Shown: positions 1-5,944, counted from the first letter of the stretch. The stretch is 8,711 nt of DNA from an uncultured Clostridia bacterium (GCA_944380625.1 CALWIE010000013.1:1-8711), one strand, 5' to 3'. Numbers and translations are program-made. Notes: generated by a model not told the origin, from the sequence alone.

Positions 1-1365
1 CAGCAAGATGAAGTTCAAAATGAACAAAGCAGTGACCACCCACAGGATGGGATGGACCTTTTTGGCCTCGCCCTTGCACACCTTGACAATGCAGTAGGTG
101 ATGAAGCCCATGGCAATGCCGTAGGAGATGCTGTAGCACAGGGCCATGAAAATGCCGGCGAAGAAGGCGGGGATGGCCTCGCTGATGTCGTCCCACTTGA
201 TTTCCTTGAAGGAGGAGGTCATCATCACGCCCACCAGCACCAGGGCGGGAGCCGTGGCGGCGGAGGGGATGGCGCTGACAAAGGTGGCCAGGAAGGCGCT
301 GAGGGCAAAGCAGATGGCAACCACTACGCTGGTAAGGCCCGTGCGGCCGCCAGCGCCGATGCCAGCGGCGCTCTCCACGAAGGTGGTGGTGTTGGAGGTG
401 CCGAAGATGGCGCCGATGGAGGTGGCGGTGGCATCGGCGAACAGGGCCTTGTCCATCTTGGAGTGGAAGCCGGCCTTGGTCTCCATGGCCTTCTCGTCCT
501 CATCGGAGAAGATGCCGGTGCGCCGGCCCGTGCCGATGAAGGTGCCGATGGTGTCGAAGGTATCGGAGATGCTGAAGGCGAAGATGGTGATCAGCACCAG
601 GGGGATCTTGGCCGCGTCAGAGAACAGGGAGGGCAGGCCTTCGGGCCGGAAGATGGCGCAGAAGGTGGTGGGCAGCTGCTGGCAGGCCTCGGTAAAGCTG
701 ATGGAGCTGCCCAGAGAGGTCACCTGCATGGGGATGCCGATGATGGCGGTGGCCACAATGCCGATGAGGATGGCGCCCTTCACGTTTAAGACCAGCAGCA
801 CAATGGTGATCACCAGGCCGATGATGAACAGCCACAGCACGTTGGAGTTCAGGGTGGCCATGGCGGGCACGCCGGAGCCGAAGTTCACAAAGCCTACGTT
901 CAAAAAGCCGATGTAGGCCACAAAGATGCCAATGCCGCCGCCGATGGCGTTCTGCAGGCTGCGGGGGATGGACTTGATGATGAACTTGCGCAGCTTGGTC
1001 ACCGTGATGAGGATGTTGATCAGGCCGCAGATGAACACCATGGACAGGGTCTGCTGCCAGCTAAAGCCCAGCCCCAGGCACACGGTGTACACGAAGAACG
1101 CGTTCAGGCCCATGCCGGGGGCCTGGGCGTAGGGCACGTTTGCCACCAGGCCCATCACCAGGGTGCCGATGATAGAGGCGATGATGGTGGCCAGGAACAC
1201 GGCGCCCCAGGGCATCAGCTCCTCTTCCAGGCCGCCGGCACGGCCGCTCAACGTGTTGGGGTTCACCACGATGATGTAGGCCATGGCGAAGAACGTGGTC
1301 AGGCCGGCGATGATCTCCCGGCTGAACGTGGTGCCGTTCTCCTTGAGTTTAAAGAACTTTTCCAT
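1..1365 (-). CDS. Purine permease, NCS2 family (AzgA/PbuG type), partial at 3' end
   Basis: Membrane transporter expected to import a purine base (adenine, guanine or hypoxanthine) by proton symport. The reverse strand reads open from ATG at 1365 to the window edge, giving 455 residues. As family members are about 430-460 residues, it is probably nearly complete. Family signatures are PGMGLNAFF at residues 83-91, DTFDTIGT at 268-275, and a glycine/threonine-rich block at 322-345 (GTSNTTTFVES... ending GGRTGLT), which is typical of the AzgA/PbuG branch rather than the UraA/PbuX branch. Hydrophobic helices run throughout, and the N-terminus (GLTTFFAMAYIIVVNP, 21-36) is the usual first segment. 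The start has an AGGAAGG ribosome site 7 bases upstream. It appears monocistronic from the promoter at 1486-1514. Exact substrate cannot be told from sequence. Family assignment is confident. Confidence 0.95.
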   Translation of the reverse strand, partial: MEKFFKLKENGTTFSREIIAGLTTFFAMAYIIVVNPNTLSGRAGGLEEELMPWGAVFLATIIASIIGTLVMGLVANVPYAQAPGMGLNAFFVYTVCLGLGFSWQQTLSMVFICGLINILITVTKLRKFIIKSIPRSLQNAIGGGIGIFVAYIGFLNVGFVNFGSGVPAMATLNSNVLWLFIIGLVITIVLLVLNVKGAILIGIVATAIIGIPMQVTSLGSSISFTEACQQLPTTFCAIFRPEGLPSLFSDAAKIPLVLITIFAFSISDTFDTIGTFIGTGRRTGIFSDEDEKAMETKAGFHSKMDKALFADATATSIGAIFGTSNTTTFVESAAGIGAGGRTGLTSVVVAICFALSAFLATFVSAIPSAATAPALVLVGVMMTSSFKEIKWDDISEAIPAFFAGIFMALCYSISYGIAMGFITYCIVKVCKGEAKKVHPILWVVTALFILNFILL

Positions 1366-1410
1366 TCGCTCACCTTCCTAAAGGGAATATTACCGCTCAA
1401 GCGGCAGGCG

Positions 1411-1462
1411 CCGGGGCCCCGGAAAAAAGGAAAGCGCCGCGCCCAAAACCGCACGGGCGCGG
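1411..1462 (-). promoter_or_regulatory. Hairpin-rich leader of the purine permease, possible attenuator
   Basis: In the transcribed strand, CCGCGCCC (1462-1455) pairs perfectly with GGGCGCGG (1444-1437) around a 10-base loop. Eight bases later comes a run of six T (1428-1423), and then the perfect palindrome CCGGGGCCCCGG (1422-1411). The gap between stem and T-run makes this only a weak intrinsic terminator. I looked for a purine riboswitch, which is common upstream of pbuG genes in Firmicutes, and found none of its conserved loop sequences. A regulatory role is inference. Confidence 0.35.
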
Positions 1463-1485
1463 GCCGCCCCGGCCCTATACTTTGC

Positions 1486-1514
1486 ATTATAAAGGCAGGA
1501 GCCCTTTCTGTCAA
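1486..1514 (-). promoter_or_regulatory. Sigma-A promoter of the purine permease
   Basis: On the minus strand, TTGACA (1514-1509) is followed after exactly 17 bases by TATAAT (1491-1486), both perfect consensus hexamers. Transcription would start near 1479, leaving a leader of about 114 bases before the permease ATG at 1365. Confidence 0.9.
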
Positions 1515-1549
1515 TCGATGGGGGAAAATGTTTCTTTTTTCCCGCCCGC

Positions 1550-1576
1550 AAAAAAATCCCCCGGCAGGGCCGGGGG
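1550..1576 (-). terminator. Intrinsic terminator of the GH25 lysozyme gene
   Basis: Minus strand: CCCCCGGC (1576-1569), loop CCT, then GCCGGGGG (1565-1558), a perfect 8-bp GC stem, followed by A and seven T (1556-1550). It lies about 36 bases past the lysozyme stop and just upstream of the permease promoter, so it isolates the two minus-strand genes. Confidence 0.92.
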
Positions 1577-1612
1577 AAGGCTCTCTGGGGGAACACCCCA
1601 GCGCCCTGGGGG

Positions 1613-2473
1613 CTAGGCGCGGGCATGGAGAAAGCCGTGGTAATTTTGCAGCATCCGCTCGGCCTCCTCCCGGGTGACAAAGCTCCGGGGGCGCAGGCTG
1701 CCCTCCGGATCCCCTTGGATGACCCCTGTCTCCAGGGCCCACTGCTGGGCCTGCTCTCCCCATCCCTGGGAGGGGGCCATCCCCGCACGTTCCCCAAAGT
1801 AGCTCTCGACCTCCTGCCGGGCGATCCTTTTCACTTCTGCTTCGGTCAACTCGGGTTCCTCCTTTTCCGGTTCTTTTTCGCCGTTCATGGCTTTGATAAT
1901 GGCGGGGTAGTCCTTATAGGCCCAGTTGCCGTCAAAGTTCTTCCCGGAGATCGCCAGCTTGTCCGTGTACTGCCAGATGCCATAGGGCTTTTTGTAGGTG
2001 CAGGAGCTGTTCCACTGGGCCACCCATTTGTCGTACTTGTCCAGCTTAGGGCTGTTCAGCGCCCCGTTCAGCCAGCTCAAGGAGGCATAGATCCCCGCGT
2101 AGAGCCCGGCTGCCTCCATCGCGCCGCAGAACGCCTGGGAAGTGGCCGCCACGTCGGCGCCGGCAATCTGGGGATCCTCCACATCGTACCACACCCCGTA
2201 GAGGGGCTTTTTCCCGTTTAAGAGCCGCAGGGCATGCTGGGCCTCGCTCTTTGCCATCTGGGTGGTTTTGGCGTAGCTGTAGAGATACGCCCCCCAGGGC
2301 ATCCCCGCCGTCTCCGCCTTTCGGACGTTCTCGGAAAACCGGGAATCGTCCTGGTCCGTGTAGTCCGAGCCAAATCCCAGCCGGATGATGACAAACCCAA
2401 TCCCCGCGTTTTTCAGCGCCTGGAAGTCCACGCTCCCATTGTGTTCAGAAATGTCCACGCCTTTCGTTGCCAT
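1613..2473 (-). CDS. GH25 family lysozyme (N-acetylmuramidase) with SLH-like C-terminal tail
   Basis: Predicted muramidase cleaving the beta-1,4 bond between MurNAc and GlcNAc in peptidoglycan; 286 residues. The GH25 domain spans about residues 4-195: GVDISEHNG at 5-13 with the first catalytic-site Asp (D7), the YDVED block at 96-100 with D97 and the likely general acid E99, and FDGNW at 180-184 near the end of the barrel. A charged Glu/Lys linker (198-225) leads to a short C-terminal module (about 236-278; WALETGVIQGD, then LRPRSFVTREEAERML) that looks like an S-layer-homology repeat. The start is ATG at 2473 (MATKGVD), with a GGAGGAGGAAGGA ribosome site. The frame stays open 25 codons further upstream, but that extension has no better site. 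No signal peptide is visible, so export would need a phage holin, lysis or a non-classical route. It could be an autolysin or a stray prophage endolysin; no other phage gene is present. Confidence 0.92.
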   Translation of the reverse strand: MATKGVDISEHNGSVDFQALKNAGIGFVIIRLGFGSDYTDQDDSRFSENVRKAETAGMPWGAYLYSYAKTTQMAKSEAQHALRLLNGKKPLYGVWYDVEDPQIAGADVAATSQAFCGAMEAAGLYAGIYASLSWLNGALNSPKLDKYDKWVAQWNSSCTYKKPYGIWQYTDKLAISGKNFDGNWAYKDYPAIIKAMNGEKEPEKEEPELTEAEVKRIARQEVESYFGERAGMAPSQGWGEQAQQWALETGVIQGDPEGSLRPRSFVTREEAERMLQNYHGFLHARA

Positions 2474-2515
2474 AGTCCTTCCTCCTCCTCGCGGCAAACC
2501 GCCGCCTTTTCTTCC

Positions 2516-2521
2516 AGTATA
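2516..2521 (-). promoter_or_regulatory. Possible -10 element for the lysozyme gene
   Basis: TATACT on the minus strand at 2521-2516 lies about 43 bases upstream of the lysozyme ATG. No convincing -35 sits at 16-18 bases' spacing in the GC-rich sequence behind it, so this is only a tentative promoter. Confidence 0.3.
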
Positions 2522-2564
2522 GGCGCCCAGGGAGCGGAAGGGGCCCAAGGCGCTGATTTTTTCC

Positions 2565-2593
2565 TTGACGGGGGCGGCTTTATCCTGTAAACT
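2565..2593 (+). promoter_or_regulatory. Probable promoter of the larE-larB cluster
   Basis: TTGACG (2565-2570, five of six consensus) is followed after 17 bases by TAAACT (2588-2593), preceded by TG. The feo promoter uses the same -10 hexamer. Transcription would start near 2600, giving a leader of about 157 bases before larE. It is the best plus-strand promoter in the divergent region. Confidence 0.6.
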
Positions 2594-2687
2594 TAATCCC
2601 AGGGAAAACCGGCGCGCTCCAGGAAGGGGCTTTCGCCCCGAAGGGCGGGCCGGCGCAGGCAGATAAACGTTGCATACGGGATTTTTG

Positions 2688-2741
2688 CAGGAAGCAGATC
2701 GGGCGGGCAGAAGCGCGCCTGGCGGCTTCCTGTTGTTTTTT
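2688..2741 (+). promoter_or_regulatory. Terminator-like hairpin in the larE leader (candidate attenuator)
   Basis: CAGGAAGC (2688-2695) and GCTTCCTG (2725-2732) form a perfect 8-bp inverted repeat around a 29-base GC-rich loop that can fold further. TTG and six T (2736-2741) follow. The larE ribosome site begins directly after the T-run. An intrinsic terminator within the leader, just before the first gene, is the usual arrangement of an attenuator or riboswitch expression platform. Upstream, 2606-2660 holds further GC dyads (for example GGGGC-TTTC-GCCCC), but I recognise no known riboswitch class. The long loop makes termination uncertain. Confidence 0.45.
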
Positions 2742-2756
2742 AAGGGGAGGAAAAGG

Positions 2757-3500
2757 ATGGAGCTGCGAGACTTTTTTCAGGAGTGCCCCAAGGTGGCTCT
2801 GGGTCTCTCCGGCGGGGTGGACTCCGCCTATCTGCTGTACGCGGCGCTGGAAAACGGCGCCCAGGTCCGCCCCTACTTCATCAAGACGGCGTTCCAGCCC
2901 CGGTTTGAGCTGGAGGACGCCCAGCGCCTCTGCCGGGAGCTGGGGACGGAGCTGGCCGTGCTGGAGCTGGACATCCTAGGGGCGCCCGGCGTCCAGGAGA
3001 ACCCCCCGGACCGGTGCTACCACTGCAAGCGGGCCCTTTTTGGGCGCTTGGGGGCCCAGGCTGCCGCCGACGGCTACCCGGTGCTCATAGACGGTACCAA
3101 CGCCTCCGACGACGCCGGGGACCGCCCGGGTATGCGGGCCATCCGGGAGCTCTCGGTGCGTTCGCCTCTGCGGGAGTGCGGCATCGCCAAGAACCAGGTG
3201 CGCGCCCTCTCCCGAGAGGCAGGGCTCTTCACCTGGGACAAGCCCGCCTACGCCTGCCTGGCCACCCGGGTCCCCGTCGGGGAGCCCCTTCGCCCGGAGG
3301 ACCTTCGCCGGGTGGAGGCCGCCGAGGACGCCCTGTTCGGTCTGGGCTACAGGGACCTGCGGGTGCGGCTGTTCCATGGAGCGGCCCGGCTCCAGCTGCC
3401 GTCAGGGCAGCTGGAAAAAGCCGCGGGGGAGAGGGAGGCCCTTCTGAGGGCCCTGTCCCCCTGGTTCGACACAGTGCTCTTAGACCTGCGCCAGCGGTGA
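2757..3500 (+). CDS. larE: LarE, ATP-dependent sacrificial sulfur transferase of nickel-pincer cofactor synthesis
   Basis: LarE adenylates the carboxylates of pyridinium-3,5-biscarboxylate mononucleotide and replaces them with thiocarboxylates, in characterised members donating sulfur from its own cysteine. The protein is 247 residues, a normal length. The PP-loop SGGVDSAYL at residues 18-26 binds ATP. RCYHCKR (86-92), DGTNASDD (112-119) and KPAYACLATR (162-171) are family blocks. C167 sits where I would place the sacrificial cysteine (C176 in Lactiplantibacillus plantarum); that residue match is from memory, not an alignment. Other cysteines are C10, C59, C87, C90 and C141. The chosen start, ATG 2757, follows AAGGGGAGGAAAAGG; an in-frame TTG at 2670 would add 29 residues without family similarity. 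It is first in the cluster, 61 bases ahead of larB, with a GCCGCC/GGCGGC dyad (3501-3506 with 3534-3539) between them. Confidence 0.94.
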   Translation: MELRDFFQECPKVALGLSGGVDSAYLLYAALENGAQVRPYFIKTAFQPRFELEDAQRLCRELGTELAVLELDILGAPGVQENPPDRCYHCKRALFGRLGAQAAADGYPVLIDGTNASDDAGDRPGMRAIRELSVRSPLRECGIAKNQVRALSREAGLFTWDKPAYACLATRVPVGEPLRPEDLRRVEAAEDALFGLGYRDLRVRLFHGAARLQLPSGQLEKAAGEREALLRALSPWFDTVLLDLRQR

Positions 3501-3561
3501 GCCGCCGGCCCGGCAGAGGGGGATCCCCGCCAAGGCGGCGGGCGGAAAGGAGTTGCGAAAG

Positions 3562-4314
3562 ATGGAACAACAGGAAGTGCGGGCCATCCTGGAGCAGGTG
3601 GCCCAGGGAAAGCGCTCGGTGGACGAAGCGGTTCTGGCCCTGAAGATGGAGCCCTTTAAAGAGCTGGGCTTTGCCAAGGTGGACACCCACCGGGGACTGC
3701 GCCAGGGGGCGGCGGAGGTGATCTACGGCGCGGGGAAGACCCCGGAGCAGATCCGGGACATCGCCGCCTCCATGGGGGAGTCCGGGGAAAAGGCCATCCT
3801 CATCACCCGCATGTCCCAAGAGGCCGCGGACCTGGTGGGGGCTGCCCTGCCCCTGGAGTACCACCCCATCGGAAAGGTGGGCATTGTGGGCCAAATGCCC
3901 CCTCCCACCGGCTACGGGAAAATCGTGGTGGCCACCGGCGGCACCAGCGACATGCCCGTGGCGGAAGAGGCTGCCCTCACCGCCCAGGTTCTGGGCAACT
4001 CCGTCACCCGCCTTTACGACGTGGGTGTGGCGGGGCTGCACCGGACCCTCTCCCACCTGGAGGACATCATGAGCGCCCGGGTGATCATCGCCATCGCAGG
4101 CATGGAAGGGGCCCTGGCCAGCGTCATCGGGGGCCTGGCCGACTGCCCGGTGATCGCCGTGCCCACCAGCGTGGGCTACGGGGCCGCCTTTGGAGGCTTG
4201 GCCGCCCTCCTTTCCATGCTCAACTCCTGCGCCAGCGGGGTCAGCGTGGTGAACATCGACAACGGTTTCGGCGCCGGCTACCTCGCCAGCATGATCAACC
4301 ACCTACCTTTCTGA
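3562..4314 (+). CDS. larB: LarB, pyridinium-3,5-biscarboxylate mononucleotide synthase
   Basis: LarB carries out the first step of nickel-pincer nucleotide synthesis: carboxylation of nicotinic acid adenine dinucleotide at C5 of the pyridinium ring and hydrolysis of the phosphoanhydride. The protein is 250 residues, matching the usual size. An N-terminal helical region (1-45; FAKVDTHRGLRQGAAEVIYG at 38-57) precedes a PurE/AIR-carboxylase-like domain (about 110-245). That domain contains ATGGTSDMPVAEEA at 124-137, AGMEGALASV at 179-188 and PTSVGYGAAFGG at 201-212. C223 in MLNSCASG is probably the cysteine known to attack the pyridinium ring (C221 in L. plantarum, from memory). ATG 3562 is preceded by AAAGGAG at good distance; an in-frame TTG at 3553 lies too close to that site. 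The stop codon falls in the loop of a perfect 10-bp hairpin and overlaps the first repeat of the array downstream. Confidence 0.95.
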   Translation: MEQQEVRAILEQVAQGKRSVDEAVLALKMEPFKELGFAKVDTHRGLRQGAAEVIYGAGKTPEQIRDIAASMGESGEKAILITRMSQEAADLVGAALPLEYHPIGKVGIVGQMPPPTGYGKIVVATGGTSDMPVAEEAALTAQVLGNSVTRLYDVGVAGLHRTLSHLEDIMSARVIIAIAGMEGALASVIGGLADCPVIAVPTSVGYGAAFGGLAALLSMLNSCASGVSVVNIDNGFGAGYLASMINHLPF

Positions 4315-4325
4315 AGAAAGGTAGG
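4302..4325 (+). repeat. Perfect hairpin spanning the larB stop codon
   Basis: CCTACCTTTC (4302-4311), loop TGAA, GAAAGGTAGG (4316-4325): ten uninterrupted base pairs with the TGA stop in the loop. No T-run follows, so it is not a classical terminator. The right arm is also the start of the first unit of the downstream repeat array. In units 2 and 3 the same place reads GC instead of TA, so the perfect pairing is specific to this copy. Confidence 0.8.
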
Positions 4326-4593
4326 CCAAAGACTTTTAAGACGCGCCCGAGTTTCCCTGGGAGGGCAAGCTCCCCGGCGCGGCGGAGGCGCCTTCGGGCG
4401 GGGGATTTCTCTTGTCCCCCGGAAGGAAGGGCGGCCAAAGGCTTTTACGACGCGCTCGGGTTTCCCGGGAGGGCAAGCTCCTCGGCGCGGCGGAGGCGCC
4501 TTCGGGCGGGATTCTCCGTCCCCGGAAGAAAGGGCGGCCAAAGACTTTTAAGACGCGCCCGAGTTTCCCGTGAGGGCAAGCTCTCCGGCGCGG
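4313..4593. repeat. Array of three GC-rich repeat units between larB and larC
   Basis: The 326 bases between larB and larC hold no gene. They contain a direct repeat: unit 1 at 4313-4421, unit 2 at 4422-4524 and a truncated unit 3 at 4525-4593 (spacings 109 and 103 bases). All units share GAAG(A/G)AAGG, then GGCCAAAG(A/G)CTTTTA(A/C)GACGCGC, an inner GAGGGCAAGCTC-type core and GGCGCGG. Units 1 and 2 continue with GGCGGAGGCGCCTTCGGGCGGG. Each unit has an internal dyad (CGCGCC with GGCGCG; in unit 2 CGCGCT with GGCGCG, kept by a G-U pair) and units 1 and 2 end in a second short hairpin. The lack of any coding signal or transposase suggests a non-autonomous or structural dispersed repeat of this lineage. 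I do not recognise a named family. Confidence 0.9.
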
Positions 4594-4598
4594 TTTTT
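4554..4598 (+). terminator. Possible terminator or attenuator formed by the last repeat unit, ahead of larC
   Basis: CGCGCC (4554-4559) pairs with GGCGCG (4587-4592), with extra inner pairing (GAG with CTC, CCC with GGG). One G and five T (4594-4598) follow. Units 1 and 2 continue into other sequence at this point, so only the truncated unit gains a T-run. It would reduce read-through from larB into larC. A TACAAT (4604-4609) just after it resembles a -10 element but has no matching -35. Confidence 0.45.
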
Positions 4599-4640
4599 CG
4601 CTTTACAATGTCCTTTATGGAACGCTAAAGGAGGATCACT

Positions 4641-5927
4641 ATGAAAACGCTGTACTTTGCATGCAACATGGGCGCGGCGGGGGACATGCTCACCGCGGCC
4701 CTTTTAGAGCTCCATCCGGACCCTCAGGGGTTTGTGGCCCGCATGAACGCCCTGGGGCTGCCAGGGGTGGAATTCCGGGCGGAGCCCGCCGTCAAGTGCG
4801 GCATCACTGGCACCCACGTGTCGGTGACCGTCCACGGGGAGGAGGAAGAGAGCCAGGACGCGTCCCTTCACGGCCACCATCACCACGGCCATGACCACGC
4901 CCATCTCCACTCCCATGAGCACGAGCACAGCCACGGTCATGAGCACAGCCACGGTCATGAGCACACCCACGAGCACGGCCATCACCACCACGCGGGCATG
5001 GGGGACATCCGCCACATCCTGTCCCATTTGGACATCCCCCAGCCGGTGCGGGAGGACGCGGAGGCCGTCTACAACCTGATCGCCCAGGCGGAGAGCCACG
5101 CCCACGGCCAGCCTGTGGAAGAGATCCACTTCCACGAGGTGGGCACCCTGGACGCGGTGGCGGACGTGGTGGCGGTCTGCTGGCTGATCCGGGACCTGGG
5201 GCCCCAGTGGATCGGGGCCTCTCCCATCCACGTGGGCAGCGGCCAAGTGCGCTGCGCCCACGGCATCCTTCCCGTGCCCGCCCCGGCCACAGCCTACATC
5301 CTCCAGGGGGTGCCCACCTACGGCGGCGCCGTGGAGGGGGAGCTCTGCACCCCTACCGGCGCGGCCCTTTTAAAGCACTTTGTCCAGGAGTTCGGCCCCG
5401 CCCCGGTGATGCGGGTGGAAAAGACCGGCTACGGCATGGGCAAAAAGGATTTCGAGGCCGCCAACTGCGTCCGGGCCATGCTGGGGGAGAGCGGCTCCGG
5501 CGGCGCGGGGACCATAGCGGAGCTCTGCTGCAACCTGGACGACATGACGGGGGAGGCCCTGGGCTTTGCCCAAGAGAGGCTCTTGGAGGCCGGGGCCCTG
5601 GATGTGTTCACCACCCCCATCGCCATGAAGAAGAACCGCCCGGCGGTGCTGCTGACGGTCCTCTGCCGGGAGGAAGAGCGGGAGAAGTTCGCGGGCCTGC
5701 TCTTTGCCCACACCACCACCTTGGGCGTGCGGGAGCGCCTGTGCGCCCGCTACACCTTGGAGCGGTCCCAGCGGGTGGTGGAGACCCCCTTGGGGAACGT
5801 GACCGTCAAGCGGGCCACAGGCTACGGCGTCACCCGGGAAAAGGCCGAGTACGAGGACTTGGCCAAACTGGCCCGGGAGCAGGGCCTCTCCCTGGACCAG
5901 GCCCGGGCCCTGCTGGAGGGGAAGTAA
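4641..5927 (+). CDS. larC: LarC, nickel-pincer nucleotide cyclometallase (single continuous ORF, His-rich)
   Basis: LarC inserts nickel into pyridinium-3,5-bisthiocarboxylate mononucleotide, using CTP and a divalent metal, to finish the cofactor. The protein is 428 residues. The N-terminal LarC1-type part opens with FACNMGAAGDMLTAALL (6-22) and includes HFHEVGTLDAVAD (163-175) and GELCTPTGAALL (233-244). The C-terminal LarC2-type part (about 292-428) has NLDDMTGE (298-305), the MKKNRP block (329-334) and LGVRER (361-366). Residues 77-117 form a linker with 24 histidines in 41 positions, likely a nickel-binding or storage segment. In L. plantarum the two parts are joined by programmed frameshifting; here one frame covers both. 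ATG 4641 follows AAAGGAGG at good spacing. Separated from larB by the repeat array, it may be expressed less than larEB or separately. A strong terminator lies 18 bases past the stop. Confidence 0.95.
   Translation: MKTLYFACNMGAAGDMLTAALLELHPDPQGFVARMNALGLPGVEFRAEPAVKCGITGTHVSVTVHGEEEESQDASLHGHHHHGHDHAHLHSHEHEHSHGHEHSHGHEHTHEHGHHHHAGMGDIRHILSHLDIPQPVREDAEAVYNLIAQAESHAHGQPVEEIHFHEVGTLDAVADVVAVCWLIRDLGPQWIGASPIHVGSGQVRCAHGILPVPAPATAYILQGVPTYGGAVEGELCTPTGAALLKHFVQEFGPAPVMRVEKTGYGMGKKDFEAANCVRAMLGESGSGGAGTIAELCCNLDDMTGEALGFAQERLLEAGALDVFTTPIAMKKNRPAVLLTVLCREEEREKFAGLLFAHTTTLGVRERLCARYTLERSQRVVETPLGNVTVKRATGYGVTREKAEYEDLAKLAREQGLSLDQARALLEGK
4923..4970 (+). repeat. 18-bp tandem microrepeat inside larC encoding EHSHGH
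   Basis: GAGCACAGCCACGGTCAT occurs at 4923-4940 and again identically at 4941-4958, followed by a partial third copy (GAGCACACCCAC, 4959-4970). Each full copy encodes Glu-His-Ser-His-Gly-His in the histidine-rich linker. Exact nucleotide identity points to recent slippage or unequal duplication, so the linker length probably varies between strains. Confidence 0.9.
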
Positions 5928-5944
5928 ACTGGGAAAAAGGGAAG

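Noticed and set aside
52..916. Two long plus-strand ORFs over the purine permease
   Set aside because: They are antisense to a clear NCS2 permease; the Gly/Asp/His- or Met/Lys-rich products reflect complementary codons of a hydrophobic protein.
2600..2741. larE leader as a NiCo (czcD-type), cobalamin or TPP riboswitch
   Set aside because: I could not find the conserved core sequences of these classes, so only an unclassified attenuator-like hairpin is reported.
3501..3539. GCCGCC/GGCGGC dyad between larE and larB as a terminator
   Set aside because: No T-run follows, and larB's ribosome site lies directly after it; more likely just spacer structure in an operon.
3229..4302. Minus-strand ORF of 357 codons opposite larE and larB
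   Set aside because: Shadow of the two lar genes, with His/Gly/Pro-rich composition and no family similarity.
4278..4541. Minus-strand 87-codon ORF across the larB-larC spacer, rich in Pro and Arg
   Set aside because: It is a translation of the repeat array: the protein repeats itself with the DNA units, has no clear ribosome site and starts inside a repeat. Treated as spurious.
4313..4593. Repeat array as a CRISPR
   Set aside because: Units are over 100 bp, directly abutting, with no short conserved repeat separated by unique spacers, and there are no cas genes.
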